DNA of 41,529 nt. Source: a virus. A program made the translations under genes and the position numbers. The DNA lies in the IMG/VR virus record IMGVR_UViG_3300031759_000059, positions 1 through 41,529 of that record. One strand, given 5' to 3'. The notes beneath the pieces are model-generated. The model saw nothing but the letters and a program-made list of their open reading frames with translations, did not search any database and was not told where the DNA came from. Shown one piece after another: positions 26,693 through 34,437 of the stretch. Each line of letters starts with the position of its first letter. Within the stretch, counting starts at the first letter, position 1.

Positions 26693-27967
26693 ATGCTCCA
26701 AATTGATCATATCTACGAATTTTTTTTAAAAAATGTCTTCCCAAAATCAGAGGGATATTTTCGTCCCAATGGGGTTGTGACTAAAGATAATGTAAATGTA
26801 TTTAATAGAAATAGTTCCAATTCTAAAATATTATTCTATGATCAAGAGCCATTCCTAAATGAAGTTGAGGATTTACTTGGTTGGTTTAAAACTCCAGAAC
26901 CCTTGACTAGAATTACAATCTTTGAAGATCTTAGATACCCTAAATTTAAAGAATATTCATTAGATGAATTGTATAATCTGTATTTCAATGATCCTAATAC
27001 TGATAAAACAGCCAATCATCCAGATGTTCATGCTACTACGTTGGCTTATCCTAATACCTTTTTTAAAGAACCACATATAATAGTAGTTTCTGAAATATCA
27101 GAATATCTGCAGACTCTATTAAAAAATTATGAATTGAATCCGCTTTACTACTTTTTCCATGGCTTTGCGGCCTTAGATTGGTATCGTGGATTCTATGCTT
27201 TGAACTTTAATAAATCAATAGTCAGATCATATGACTATGATTTTACCTCGTTTAATAGAATTATCAACTATGATCGTAGCTATAGGATTTACTTGATTAG
27301 TTTGCTAAAAGCTCAAGGTCTATTAAACAAAGGGCTAGTCAGTTTTAATGTTACTGACAACGCATTTGATGATTGGCGTGATGAAGTTGCTGATCCAAAT
27401 AGTAAACTAAGCGAGTTTGCAAAACAGCACGCAGAAACTCATTTGGTTAATGTTGATAAATTAGTCATAGACCATGCAGAATTGCCAGGTAGTGCCAGTG
27501 CTGACATTCCTAGAGGAAATGATGCACTGTGGAACATTGTAACTGAAACAGTGTTTTACTACAATAAGCTACATCTAACTGAAAAGATATTCAAACCTAT
27601 CGTCAGCAAGCAACCTTTTATGCTCGTGGCTGCACCAGGTAATCTTGCCTACTTACGCAGTTATGGATTTAAAACCTTTGATGGAATCATTGATGAAAGC
27701 TACGATCTTATTCAAGACAACGATCAGCGCACTGCCGCAGTAGTTGATCAATTGGCATGGTATTGCGGTTTATCTGAAGATGAAAAATTAGATGTCATAA
27801 AGCGTATAGAACCTATTGTTTTGCACAATTTCCATCACTTTTATGGCGAATTCCGCCACATAATCACACAAGAATTAATCACTAATGCAAAGACCTTGTT
27901 TAAAGATCTAGGCTATGATGACAGTCACATTAACTACCATGATATCTATCATGTGCTGACCCATTAA
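26693..27967 (+). CDS. Glycosyltransferase-like protein, paralogue B (424 aa)
   Basis: Residues 285-370 hold the block LTEKIFKPIVSKQPFMLVAA, YLRSYGFKTFDG and IIDESYDLIQDND, matching the gene at 18400-19452 and like the donor-binding end of GT10/exostosin-like glycosyltransferases. The N-terminal half is different, with an early SKILFYDQEPFLNEVEDLLG phrase. No signal peptide or membrane segment. The ATG is 1 bp from the divergent dehydrogenase start, and no ribosome site is visible. Next to a nucleotide-sugar dehydrogenase, transfer of an acidic or modified sugar is plausible. Confidence 0.65.
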   Translation: MLQIDHIYEFFLKNVFPKSEGYFRPNGVVTKDNVNVFNRNSSNSKILFYDQEPFLNEVEDLLGWFKTPEPLTRITIFEDLRYPKFKEYSLDELYNLYFNDPNTDKTANHPDVHATTLAYPNTFFKEPHIIVVSEISEYLQTLLKNYELNPLYYFFHGFAALDWYRGFYALNFNKSIVRSYDYDFTSFNRIINYDRSYRIYLISLLKAQGLLNKGLVSFNVTDNAFDDWRDEVADPNSKLSEFAKQHAETHLVNVDKLVIDHAELPGSASADIPRGNDALWNIVTETVFYYNKLHLTEKIFKPIVSKQPFMLVAAPGNLAYLRSYGFKTFDGIIDESYDLIQDNDQRTAAVVDQLAWYCGLSEDEKLDVIKRIEPIVLHNFHHFYGEFRHIITQELITNAKTLFKDLGYDDSHINYHDIYHVLTH

Positions 27968-27980
27968 AATCTCACCTAAA

Positions 27981-27989
27981 TATAAATAC
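27981..27989 (+). promoter_or_regulatory. T4-type late promoter (TATAAATAC) of the small-membrane-protein operon
   Basis: An exact TATAAATA core plus C, 35 bases before the ATG at 28025. The leader has an AAGGAGC ribosome site. Confidence 0.7.
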
Positions 27990-28024
27990 TAGTATAATAA
28001 AAATAGTATTTCAAGGAGCAGGAC

Positions 28025-28306
28025 ATGGGTGATGTATTCAAACTCATAGGTGATTTAGGTTTTCCTATCGCAGTGGCGCTAGCAGGCGGCTATTTCGTTT
28101 ATCTCACAATTAAACTATTACTACAGGGTGTGCTAGGCTCAATCAAGGGCATGGCAGGTATTATCACAGCCTTAGATAATCGTGTAAAAACAATGAACCA
28201 TGACGTTATCCGTATTGATACTATTGTAAGTAATGCACTTGGACTTAGACCAGACACTGATCGTATTGCACGTGCAGATGGTAAGACGGACGCCCGTCGC
28301 GATTAG
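28025..28306 (+). CDS. Holin-like small membrane protein A (93 aa)
   Basis: A short N-terminus (MGDVFKLIGDLGFPIAVALA), one transmembrane segment at about residues 12-35 (GGYFVYLTIKLLLQG), then an amphipathic helix LDNRVKTMNHDVIRIDTIVSN and a charged tail. The layout matches the protein at 29774-30103 (GFPIVMAVGMGYIIKYV ... LNQKVNTVL), so they are paralogues. A single N-terminal span followed by a short coiled coil is typical of BhlA/UviB-type holin-like proteins. Late promoter upstream. Holin function is inferred. Confidence 0.6.
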   Translation: MGDVFKLIGDLGFPIAVALAGGYFVYLTIKLLLQGVLGSIKGMAGIITALDNRVKTMNHDVIRIDTIVSNALGLRPDTDRIARADGKTDARRD

Positions 28307-28331
28307 CTATATCGTAAAAATGACGCAAAGA

Positions 28332-28340
28332 TATAAATAC
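28332..28340 (+). promoter_or_regulatory. T4-type late promoter motif (TATAAATAC) before the GIY-YIG gene
   Basis: TATAAATAC ends four bases before the ATG at 28345, so a transcript from it would be nearly leaderless or would serve the genes downstream. The same motif lies before the other GIY-YIG gene. Confidence 0.5.
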
Positions 28341-28344
28341 ATAT

Positions 28345-28908
28345 ATGAACAAATATTATGTATATGAATATCTCAGAGAAAATGGCACTCCTTATTATGT
28401 AGGTAAAGGTAGTGGGTTTAGAGCGTATTGTAAAAGGCCATATAAACCCAACGACAAATCTCGCATACGAATTGTTGCTGATAAGTTGACTGAACAAGAA
28501 GCATTTAATTTAGAAGTAGAACTAATTGCAAAATACGGTAGAAAAGATTTGGGCACTGGTATTTTAAAAAACAAAACAGATGGTGGAGAAGGGCCTTCAT
28601 TGACTGATGATATTAAACAAAAAATATCTGTAGCAGGAAAAGGTAGAACCCCTTGGAACAAAGGACTTACAGCATCTACTGATAAAAGAGTAAAAGAAAA
28701 TGCTAAATCTCGTTCTCGTGTTAGATATAGCGAAGAAACAAAAAAAGCATTTATGAAGCCAAAGTCTGAAGAAGGTAAAAAAAATATGTCCGTGGGACAA
28801 CTAGGAAAAAAATATCCTAAAAAGGCTTGCGAGCATTGTGGCAAAGAAATACCAACAAATGCAATGGCTTCTCATATGAGAACTCATAAGGGAGAGATTA
28901 ATGTTTAA
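28345..28908 (+). CDS. GIY-YIG homing endonuclease with C2H2 finger (187 aa)
   Basis: GIY-YIG catalytic domain at 1-95: YYVYEYL, then PYYVGKGSGFRAYCKR with the Arg, and the metal Glu in EAFNLEVELIAKYG. It is followed by TPWNKGL and a Lys-rich NUMOD-type linker (SEETKKAFMKPKSEEGKKNM) that reads DNA. The C-terminus has a zinc finger CEHCGKEIPTNAMASHMRTH (C-x2-C-x12-H-x3-H). It sits between two small membrane genes and looks inserted into that operon; its stop overlaps the next ATG. Mobile, non-essential gene. Confidence 0.9.
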   Translation: MNKYYVYEYLRENGTPYYVGKGSGFRAYCKRPYKPNDKSRIRIVADKLTEQEAFNLEVELIAKYGRKDLGTGILKNKTDGGEGPSLTDDIKQKISVAGKGRTPWNKGLTASTDKRVKENAKSRSRVRYSEETKKAFMKPKSEEGKKNMSVGQLGKKYPKKACEHCGKEIPTNAMASHMRTHKGEINV

Positions 28909-29053
28909 ATTACCACATCAAGTATGGCTAGAGCAACAACCAAAGCATACCCAAATATGGTTAAAGAAACAAGCAATCTGGCACGATGCTGATTTGTTTA
29001 GATTCTTAGTTATAGGTATGTTATTAGGATTTTTAATTGGGCTGATATTTTAG
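28901..29053 (+). CDS. Tiny membrane protein (50 aa)
   Basis: Reads MFKLPHQVWLEQQPKHTQIW, then a hydrophobic end FLVIGMLLGFLIGLIF that spans the membrane once. GGGAGAG ribosome site 6 bases before the ATG. It overlaps the GIY-YIG stop by 8 bp and is followed by the DUF4337-like gene after 10 bp, so it belongs to the late membrane operon. Function unknown. Confidence 0.65.
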   Translation: MFKLPHQVWLEQQPKHTQIWLKKQAIWHDADLFRFLVIGMLLGFLIGLIF

Positions 29054-29063
29054 GAGATAGATA

Positions 29064-29642
29064 ATGGCATTAATGGATACAGTAATGAAAATGGTAACAC
29101 GTGAACCTAAACCAGGTGATGATAAAGCTCCGGCCACAGGCGGCCCTAGTCGCAGTGAACGCGAAGCAAAGATCAAAGGACACGCTGGCTTAGTAATTAA
29201 TATTTTTGCTGCCTTACTAGCATTTAACGTTTGGTATGGCGGTGGGTTAAGTTCAACTATTATGAACAACACTATCAAAGCAAACGATATTTGGAATTTT
29301 TATCAAGCAAAATCAATCAAACAAACAGAATACGAACTAGCTGCACAGACTACCTCTGATCCAGTCAAGGCTAAAAAGTTTAGTGAAAAAGCCGCTAATT
29401 ATGAACTAGGTGACGAAGGCAAACCTGCACTGTTTGAAAAGGCTAAAAAGTTAGAAGAAGAACGTGATCATGCTAAGAAAAAATCGCCGTGGATTGGCTA
29501 CGCTGGCACAGCATATCAACTAGCGATTGTTTTACTTTCAGCAAGTATTTTAGCAGTTAGCATGGCACTATTTTGGACCAGCTTTGGCGTATGCGCAGTT
29601 GGCATACTGCTAATGAGCCAAGGTCTTTTCCTTTGGTTCTAA
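29064..29642 (+). CDS. DUF4337-like membrane protein (192 aa)
   Basis: A polar N-terminus (PKPGDDKAPATGGPSRSERE), a first span around residues 38-60 (AGLVINIFAALLAFNVWYGG), a conserved NDIWNFYQAKSIKQTEYELA motif typical of DUF4337, a coiled Lys/Glu region (KAKKLEEERDHAKKK), then two C-terminal spans (AYQLAIVLLSASILAVSMAL; FGVCAVGILLMSQGLFLWF). Three spans in all. The family has no assigned function. Late operon, AGGAGA ribosome site. Confidence 0.75.
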   Translation: MALMDTVMKMVTREPKPGDDKAPATGGPSRSEREAKIKGHAGLVINIFAALLAFNVWYGGGLSSTIMNNTIKANDIWNFYQAKSIKQTEYELAAQTTSDPVKAKKFSEKAANYELGDEGKPALFEKAKKLEEERDHAKKKSPWIGYAGTAYQLAIVLLSASILAVSMALFWTSFGVCAVGILLMSQGLFLWF

Positions 29643-29643
29643 T

Positions 29644-29772
29644 ATGAGAGTTGCATTAATTTGGATTTTTTGGTTAGCACTGGTGTTTTGGTGGCTGACT
29701 CCTGAGATAGACTCTATCAAAGATAGAGTAGCGGAACATAACGCACAAATTCAAAAGGCGTTAGAGGAGTAG
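29644..29772 (+). CDS. Tiny membrane protein with coiled tail (42 aa)
   Basis: Reads MRVALIWIFWLALVFWWLTP then a charged helix EIDSIKDRVAEHNAQIQKAL. One Trp-rich membrane span, ending 1 bp before the ATG of the next gene and starting 1 bp after the previous stop. This spacing and the protein-like content support it as a real gene. It may be a spanin-like or holin-accessory peptide (guess). Confidence 0.6.
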   Translation: MRVALIWIFWLALVFWWLTPEIDSIKDRVAEHNAQIQKALEE

Positions 29773-29773
29773 T

Positions 29774-30103
29774 ATGGATATTGTAATGTTAATCAATAAG
29801 TATGGCTTCCCCATTGTCATGGCAGTGGGCATGGGCTATATTATCAAATACGTATGGGAATGGAGCACAAAAGAAGTTAAGCCTGTGATTAGCGATGCTA
29901 ACACTGTGCTGATTGCGCTTATTGATCGTATACGTATGCTAGACAATGACCTAATACGCTTAAATCAAAAAGTAAACACAGTCTTACACCTACGTGGCAA
30001 AACAATTGAACACGAACGTGTTGAAGCTGAAAAAGAAATTAATATGAAAGTACATAAAGCTAAAACAGAAGACGACCAAGCCGCATCAAGCGGCGAAGGT
30101 TAA
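29774..30103 (+). CDS. Holin-like small membrane protein B (109 aa)
   Basis: A paralogue of the protein at 28025: MDIVMLINKYGFPIVMAVGM, one span through residue 28, then ALIDRIRMLDNDLIRLNQKV as an amphipathic helix and an acidic/basic tail ending EDDQAASSGEG. It is last in the late membrane operon; the stop overlaps the convergent S11 peptidase gene by 4 bp. Holin-type topology; function inferred. Confidence 0.6.
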   Translation: MDIVMLINKYGFPIVMAVGMGYIIKYVWEWSTKEVKPVISDANTVLIALIDRIRMLDNDLIRLNQKVNTVLHLRGKTIEHERVEAEKEINMKVHKAKTEDDQAASSGEG

Positions 30104-30858
30104 CTTTTAATTAGCTCTTCTGCCTCTGGAAAGCGTGTATGTGCATTGCGACTTCCAAGTAGGGCAATTATACGCTGACCTAACTGCGTATTCATCAGCA
30201 TTACCAAACATCCGCCACTTTGGTGAATATACCCAGTTTTACTTACAATAATATCATCGTCATGTAGTCTAACAATAGGGCTGGTATTAAATGCCTGATA
30301 CCAATGTTTCTTTACTTTAATCTCAACGCTAGGTCGAGTAGCACTGACTATGTTGGGATAACTTTTAGCACTGATAATAAGTTTAATTAAATCGCGAGCT
30401 GTACTGACGTTGGTTTCCTCTAGGCCAGTGGGATCAGTGTAGTGTGTGTTGGCCATGCCAAGATTGATGGCCTTGAGATTCATAGCCTCTATACAACTAT
30501 CAACTCCGCCTGGATAGTTCGCGCATAAAGTATAGGCCGCAAAGTTATCACTTTTAACCATGGCTAGATCAATTAGGTCTTGGCGAGTAAGTGTTTTAAC
30601 ACTATGAGGTAAGTGTGTATGATATTGGCGGGTTAACTTATAGTCTAAGATAATCACGTCATCTAACGGCTGGCGAGAATCTAGCACAACCATAATGGTC
30701 ATTAGTTTAGTAATACTAGCAATAGGGCGTGGTTGATCTGCATCTTTCTCAATAACAACTTGTCCTTGAGTATCAGTGACCAAATAGCTCTTAGCAGTTA
30801 CACCAGCTTGTACGGTAACTGCAAACGATACCAAAAGAAAAAATATAATTTTATTCAT
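30100..30858 (-). CDS. Secreted S11 D,D-peptidase (penicillin-binding endopeptidase-like, about 252 aa)
   Basis: Start ATG 30858 gives a clean signal peptide (MNKIIFFLLVSFAVTVQA); an upstream ATG at 30870 adds four residues. The serine peptidase motifs are complete: SxxK in PIASITKLMT, SxN in VKSDNFAAYTL, and KTG in IVSKTGYI. These are the S11 (DacA/PbpG) signatures, which cut D-Ala-D-Ala or D-Ala-DAP cross-links in the periplasm. There is no C-terminal membrane helix, so it should be soluble, like PbpG. It is fourth gene of the lipoprotein-cyclase-radical SAM cassette. It may help wall lysis or entry; a classical lysozyme or amidase is not seen in this window. Confidence 0.88.
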   Translation of the reverse strand: MNKIIFFLLVSFAVTVQAGVTAKSYLVTDTQGQVVIEKDADQPRPIASITKLMTIMVVLDSRQPLDDVIILDYKLTRQYHTHLPHSVKTLTRQDLIDLAMVKSDNFAAYTLCANYPGGVDSCIEAMNLKAINLGMANTHYTDPTGLEETNVSTARDLIKLIISAKSYPNIVSATRPSVEIKVKKHWYQAFNTSPIVRLHDDDIIVSKTGYIHQSGGCLVMLMNTQLGQRIIALLGSRNAHTRFPEAEELIKS

Positions 30859-32008
30859 AGTTAATAACATCCGTTATGACATTTCGTTTAATTAACTCTT
30901 TGAAGTCTTCCATGTTGTCTGCCTTTGGTGCGCAATACCCGCAGAAGCATATAGATTTTGCACACTTGACCACAGGCATAGATTTAGTTTCAAATTGCTC
31001 TTTAAGATTATTGATTAGTGCTGAGCTATTGCTCAAGTTGCCAATTGGTTCTACTTTGCCAGTGAATGACATCTTACAATCTTTATTAAAATAGACCTTG
31101 CCAGTGGTCTGTTGAACAAATAAGAAGAACCAATTTACACTACAGTTCCAGCCAAAGAATCCCTGTTTAGGCACAAATACCACAGCTGATTTCAAGTCTT
31201 TGTTTAAGGACATTTTCCTACCACCACAACATGCACGACCTTCACAGATGCTTACAACATCGCTGGTATCTGTTGCTATATCATTTAATTGTTCTATAGC
31301 TGGTTGATTATTTTTTGAATTGGTATTAGAAATCCAAAATGTTTTAAACTTTGAATATTGATCAGCGGTGTATGCTAGTTCTGGATTATCAAATGGTTTG
31401 GGTATACATCTAATATCGTGTTGCTTACAAAATTCCACAGCTTCAGATGATTTAATCCATAACTCAGGTACGGTGTGCATCATTACCACACATTTTACAC
31501 GCTTGTTATTGTTCTTTAATTCTAATAGATTTTCAAAGAATATCTTTTCTTGTTTAGGAAGATTTTCTGCATGATAGCTGACTGTAAATTCATCTATTAG
31601 ATCTATTACTTTGCTCCAGATACTTTGTTTAACAATAGCATTGGTAGTGGTGGTAATAGTTAATTCCCATTGGCTGGAATACTTTTTATATTTTTCTCTG
31701 CAGGCAGTGAGAATATCAATGATGTCTGGATGATACAAACTTTCGCCGCCATAGACGTTTAATACTACCTTACGTTGAGTGGGCTTTTTATTGGCCATGT
31801 ATAGGCTAACGTACTCATACATAAAGTCAATAGTTTGTAAACATTCATCTAGCGGAGGATGAGGTAACGAGTTATCGTGCCCTCCTTCTTCACCTATTTC
31901 GCAATAGCTGCAATCCAAATTGCACTTTTTGGTTAGTTCCCAATCTAATAGAAAGGCTGGTATATTATTGGGATCTAGAGCGATCCCAATTGATTTAATT
32001 TCTTCCAT
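30851..32008 (-). CDS. Radical SAM enzyme with C-terminal Cys-rich (SPASM/twitch-like) domain (385 aa)
   Basis: Radical SAM motif C29-x3-C33-x2-C36 in LTKKCNLDCSYC, with VYGGESLYHPDI forming the GGE SAM-binding strand. The C-terminal third has further Cys clusters (CEGRACCGGRK; KDCKMSF; CAKSICFCGYCAPK) that could hold auxiliary iron-sulphur clusters as in SPASM/twitch proteins. Such enzymes modify peptides, proteins or sugars. The start shares one base with the cyclase stop (TAATG), so the two are coupled. No small precursor peptide is evident next to it. The substrate is unknown. Confidence 0.85.
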   Translation of the reverse strand: MEEIKSIGIALDPNNIPAFLLDWELTKKCNLDCSYCEIGEEGGHDNSLPHPPLDECLQTIDFMYEYVSLYMANKKPTQRKVVLNVYGGESLYHPDIIDILTACREKYKKYSSQWELTITTTTNAIVKQSIWSKVIDLIDEFTVSYHAENLPKQEKIFFENLLELKNNNKRVKCVVMMHTVPELWIKSSEAVEFCKQHDIRCIPKPFDNPELAYTADQYSKFKTFWISNTNSKNNQPAIEQLNDIATDTSDVVSICEGRACCGGRKMSLNKDLKSAVVFVPKQGFFGWNCSVNWFFLFVQQTTGKVYFNKDCKMSFTGKVEPIGNLSNSSALINNLKEQFETKSMPVVKCAKSICFCGYCAPKADNMEDFKELIKRNVITDVINYE

Positions 32009-34032
32009 TATTTGCTCGTAGCGTGATAAGTGCCGTCCCAGTTAGCTGGAACTCCCTCTTCAAGACGCTCAATCATCTTGTGATAGTATTCTTTAATTTC
32101 TACAGTTGGATCAGCTTCTAGTTCACGTGCCCATTTAAGTGCGGCAACCCAATTGCCACGTAGATATTCTTTCTTATATTCTTCGTGTTTGTATGCGACT
32201 GTATGACCCACAGCATAGATATCTAAGCCGATGGTTTTGCCTTTAACAGCAATGTTGTCTAACCATACCACAGGGAAGTCATCTTTACAATACTCAGCAG
32301 TCTTAGGTCCAATGATTAGTAATACACCATAGGCCTTAGTTTGTCCTTCTAAACGTGCCGCAGTGCTGACACTATCACCTAAGACATCATAGCCAAACTT
32401 ACTTTTAGCACCAATGTTACCAATTAAAGTTTCACCTGTGTTAACACCAGCACCCATGCCCACTGGTGGACGACCTTTGGCTGTTAGTTCCTTGTTGAAA
32501 TCAGCAATGGCATCAATCATTTCTAGTGCTGTACGTACCGCAGTCTTGGCATGGTTAGCATCATCCAATGGAGCACCATGAACGTGCAGGCTGGCATCAC
32601 CAATGAACTTGATCAGTGTACCGTCATTCTTAAGCACAGGAATACTCAGTGCTGTCATGTAGTCGTTCATGATCTGTGTAAGTCCTTCTACATCATCACC
32701 AAACGATTCGCCTAGGGTAGTAAACCCACGCAGGTCTGTCATGACAATTGATAGTTCTTTACGCTCACCACCTAGTTTGATCAGCTCTGGATTCTTTTGC
32801 AAGCGTTCTACTATAGTAGGATTAACATAGCTGCCAAACTGTTTCTTGATCTGTTGTTTCTGTAAGAATTCACTAACAAACTTAACACCATAAGCGTGTA
32901 GCATAACAAGAACTACACCTGCTGTAGGCACAATAGCATCTATTAAGAACTTGTAGTGCGCAAACACATACATGCTTGCTGGAATTAAACTAGCAGTTAA
33001 TACAACACCTACACCTAGGCCAACATATACCCAACGTGATAATATTAGGATAATAAGTGAGATAACTACAAGTGCTAATAGTTCAGCACCAGGAGCCCAA
33101 TCAGGACGTTCAATATTTACATTGTTAGCCAGCGTAGCAACTACAGCGGCCTGCATGTCTTGTGGCCAAACACTGCCTTTTGATGTTGCTACTGGATTAC
33201 CAATACCTGCGGCACTGGTACCTACAATAACAATACCTTTCTTAAAGTCTTTAGGTAGGTTAACTGCTGATACAGGAATACTCTGTTGACTCCAGTCTAC
33301 CCAGATACGACCTAGGCTGTCTGTACTAATAGGACGGAAGCTAGGCACACGCATTTTCTCAACGCCATTCTCATTTAGCTTAACTTGGAATGTGTCATCA
33401 TTACTAATAACACGCAGTACTTCTAAAGGAACGCTGGGATATAAGCCACCATTATAGCCCACAAACAATGGCAAGCGACGATTAACACCATCAATCTCTG
33501 GCATAGTGTTAGCAATACCAACACCAATGGCATTATTTTCTAATTCTGGAATGTTGGCAATAATGCCTGGATAGTTAATGATAGTATCTAAATAGTCTGC
33601 ACCAATTACAGCACTACCTGGTTTGCGTGGAATATTCTTGCTGGTCTGTGCGGGCATGTTAGTAAGAATAACATTAGCCTGTGTTCTTAACACTGTGGCT
33701 AGTGTTGCATCGCCACCTTGGCGATCCTTTTCTGGCATTAATACGTCCCAAACAACTAGGCCAGCATTGTGGGCGTATATTTGATCAATTAGATTAGCAT
33801 AGATGTCACGCTTAAATGGCCATTGACCATAACGGTCTATGGTAGCTTCATCTATGTTTACAGTATAGATATTATTTTGAGTAGGCTTCTGATTGGTAAT
33901 AAGTGTGTCAAAGTATCGGAGCCTAACACTTTCTACAAATGTAGGTCCTTGAAACACTACAGCTACAATAAGAGCTAGAGTAATGAGAGCAGTCCATGGA
34001 CTGACTAAGATTTTCTTAAGTTTGTTTTTCAT
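32008..34032 (-). CDS. Phage CHASE2-adenylate cyclase, class III (674 aa)
   Basis: One N-terminal membrane anchor (LVSPWTALITLALIVAVVF), then an extracytoplasmic CHASE2 sensor (about 35-300; RYFDTLI, VNIDEATIDRYGQWPFKRDI), then three membrane spans (about 310-385), then a cytoplasmic class III cyclase catalytic domain (about 425-600). Metal Asp residues are in VMTDLRGFT and LIKFIGDASLHVHGAP. Substrate-selecting Lys and Asp (IKFIGD; GYDVLGD) match ATP use. The transition-state Arg is kept in VSTAARLEG, but the usual Asn is replaced by Ser. It overlaps the lipoprotein gene by 4 bp. Expected to make cAMP in response to an envelope signal; activity is not proven. Confidence 0.93.
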   Translation of the reverse strand: MKNKLKKILVSPWTALITLALIVAVVFQGPTFVESVRLRYFDTLITNQKPTQNNIYTVNIDEATIDRYGQWPFKRDIYANLIDQIYAHNAGLVVWDVLMPEKDRQGGDATLATVLRTQANVILTNMPAQTSKNIPRKPGSAVIGADYLDTIINYPGIIANIPELENNAIGVGIANTMPEIDGVNRRLPLFVGYNGGLYPSVPLEVLRVISNDDTFQVKLNENGVEKMRVPSFRPISTDSLGRIWVDWSQQSIPVSAVNLPKDFKKGIVIVGTSAAGIGNPVATSKGSVWPQDMQAAVVATLANNVNIERPDWAPGAELLALVVISLIILILSRWVYVGLGVGVVLTASLIPASMYVFAHYKFLIDAIVPTAGVVLVMLHAYGVKFVSEFLQKQQIKKQFGSYVNPTIVERLQKNPELIKLGGERKELSIVMTDLRGFTTLGESFGDDVEGLTQIMNDYMTALSIPVLKNDGTLIKFIGDASLHVHGAPLDDANHAKTAVRTALEMIDAIADFNKELTAKGRPPVGMGAGVNTGETLIGNIGAKSKFGYDVLGDSVSTAARLEGQTKAYGVLLIIGPKTAEYCKDDFPVVWLDNIAVKGKTIGLDIYAVGHTVAYKHEEYKKEYLRGNWVAALKWARELEADPTVEIKEYYHKMIERLEEGVPANWDGTYHATSK

Positions 34033-34241
34033 CTTTCTAATATACTTCCTCTAAATGGGCTAGCACAGACTTTTGGGGGTGATTGATAATCTTCTGGCCA
34101 TATTTCTTCTGGTGGTACGTACAATGTGTACGCTGGTTTATTTGGTGTTGTTTCAACTTGCTTATTATTTTTTGCGGGAGTAGGCTGGACAGCACAGCCT
34201 GTGATTAGTAGTACTACTAGAAATGATGTCGTTGGATTCAT
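34029..34241 (-). CDS. Small lipoprotein (70 aa)
   Basis: Signal plus lipobox: MNPTTSFLVVLLITGC with LITGC, so Cys16 should be lipidated. The mature chain is short, Pro-rich and polar (PPEEIWPEDYQSPPKVCASP), suited to spanning the periplasm or to contacting the CHASE2 domain. It is the first gene of the cassette and overlaps the cyclase by ATGA. It may be an outer-membrane spanin-type lipoprotein or a cyclase partner. TATAAATA lies 5 bp before the ATG, so the start or promoter is ambiguous. Confidence 0.7.
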   Translation of the reverse strand: MNPTTSFLVVLLITGCAVQPTPAKNNKQVETTPNKPAYTLYVPPEEIWPEDYQSPPKVCASPFRGSILER

Positions 34242-34246
34242 ATTAA

Positions 34247-34254
34247 TATTTATA
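34247..34254 (-). promoter_or_regulatory. Possible late promoter motif (TATAAATA) before the lipoprotein-cyclase cassette
   Basis: An exact TATAAATA on the minus strand, 5 bp from the ATG at 34241 and next to the 3' end of tRNA-Ser. Chance AT-richness cannot be excluded. Confidence 0.4.
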
Positions 34255-34255
34255 T

Positions 34256-34349
34256 TGGCGGAGAGCGAGGGATTCGAACCCTCGATACAGGTTTAAGCCC
34301 GTATGCTTCCTTAGCAGGGAAGTGCCTTCGACCACTCGGCCAGCTCTCC
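34256..34349 (-). tRNA. tRNA-Ser(GCT)
   Basis: Acceptor GGAGAGC pairs with GCTCTCC, discriminator G, encoded CCA. Anticodon stem CTTCC/GGAAG with loop CTGCTAA; long variable arm as expected for Ser. Confidence 0.95.
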
Positions 34350-34355
34350 AATTCT

Positions 34356-34430
34356 TGGTGCTGGATGTCGGGATTGAACTGACGACCTACCGCTTACAAG
34401 GCGGTTGCTCTACCACTGAGCTAATCCAGC
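34356..34430 (-). tRNA. tRNA-Thr(TGT)
   Basis: GCTGGAT/ATCCAGC acceptor, A73, encoded CCA. Anticodon loop CTTGTAA in stem ACCGC/GCGGT. Confidence 0.95.
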
Positions 34431-34437
34431 AATTTAA

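Noticed and set aside
28395-28844. 149-aa minus-strand ORF
   Set aside because: Antisense to the GIY-YIG gene, whose catalytic and zinc-finger motifs are clear.
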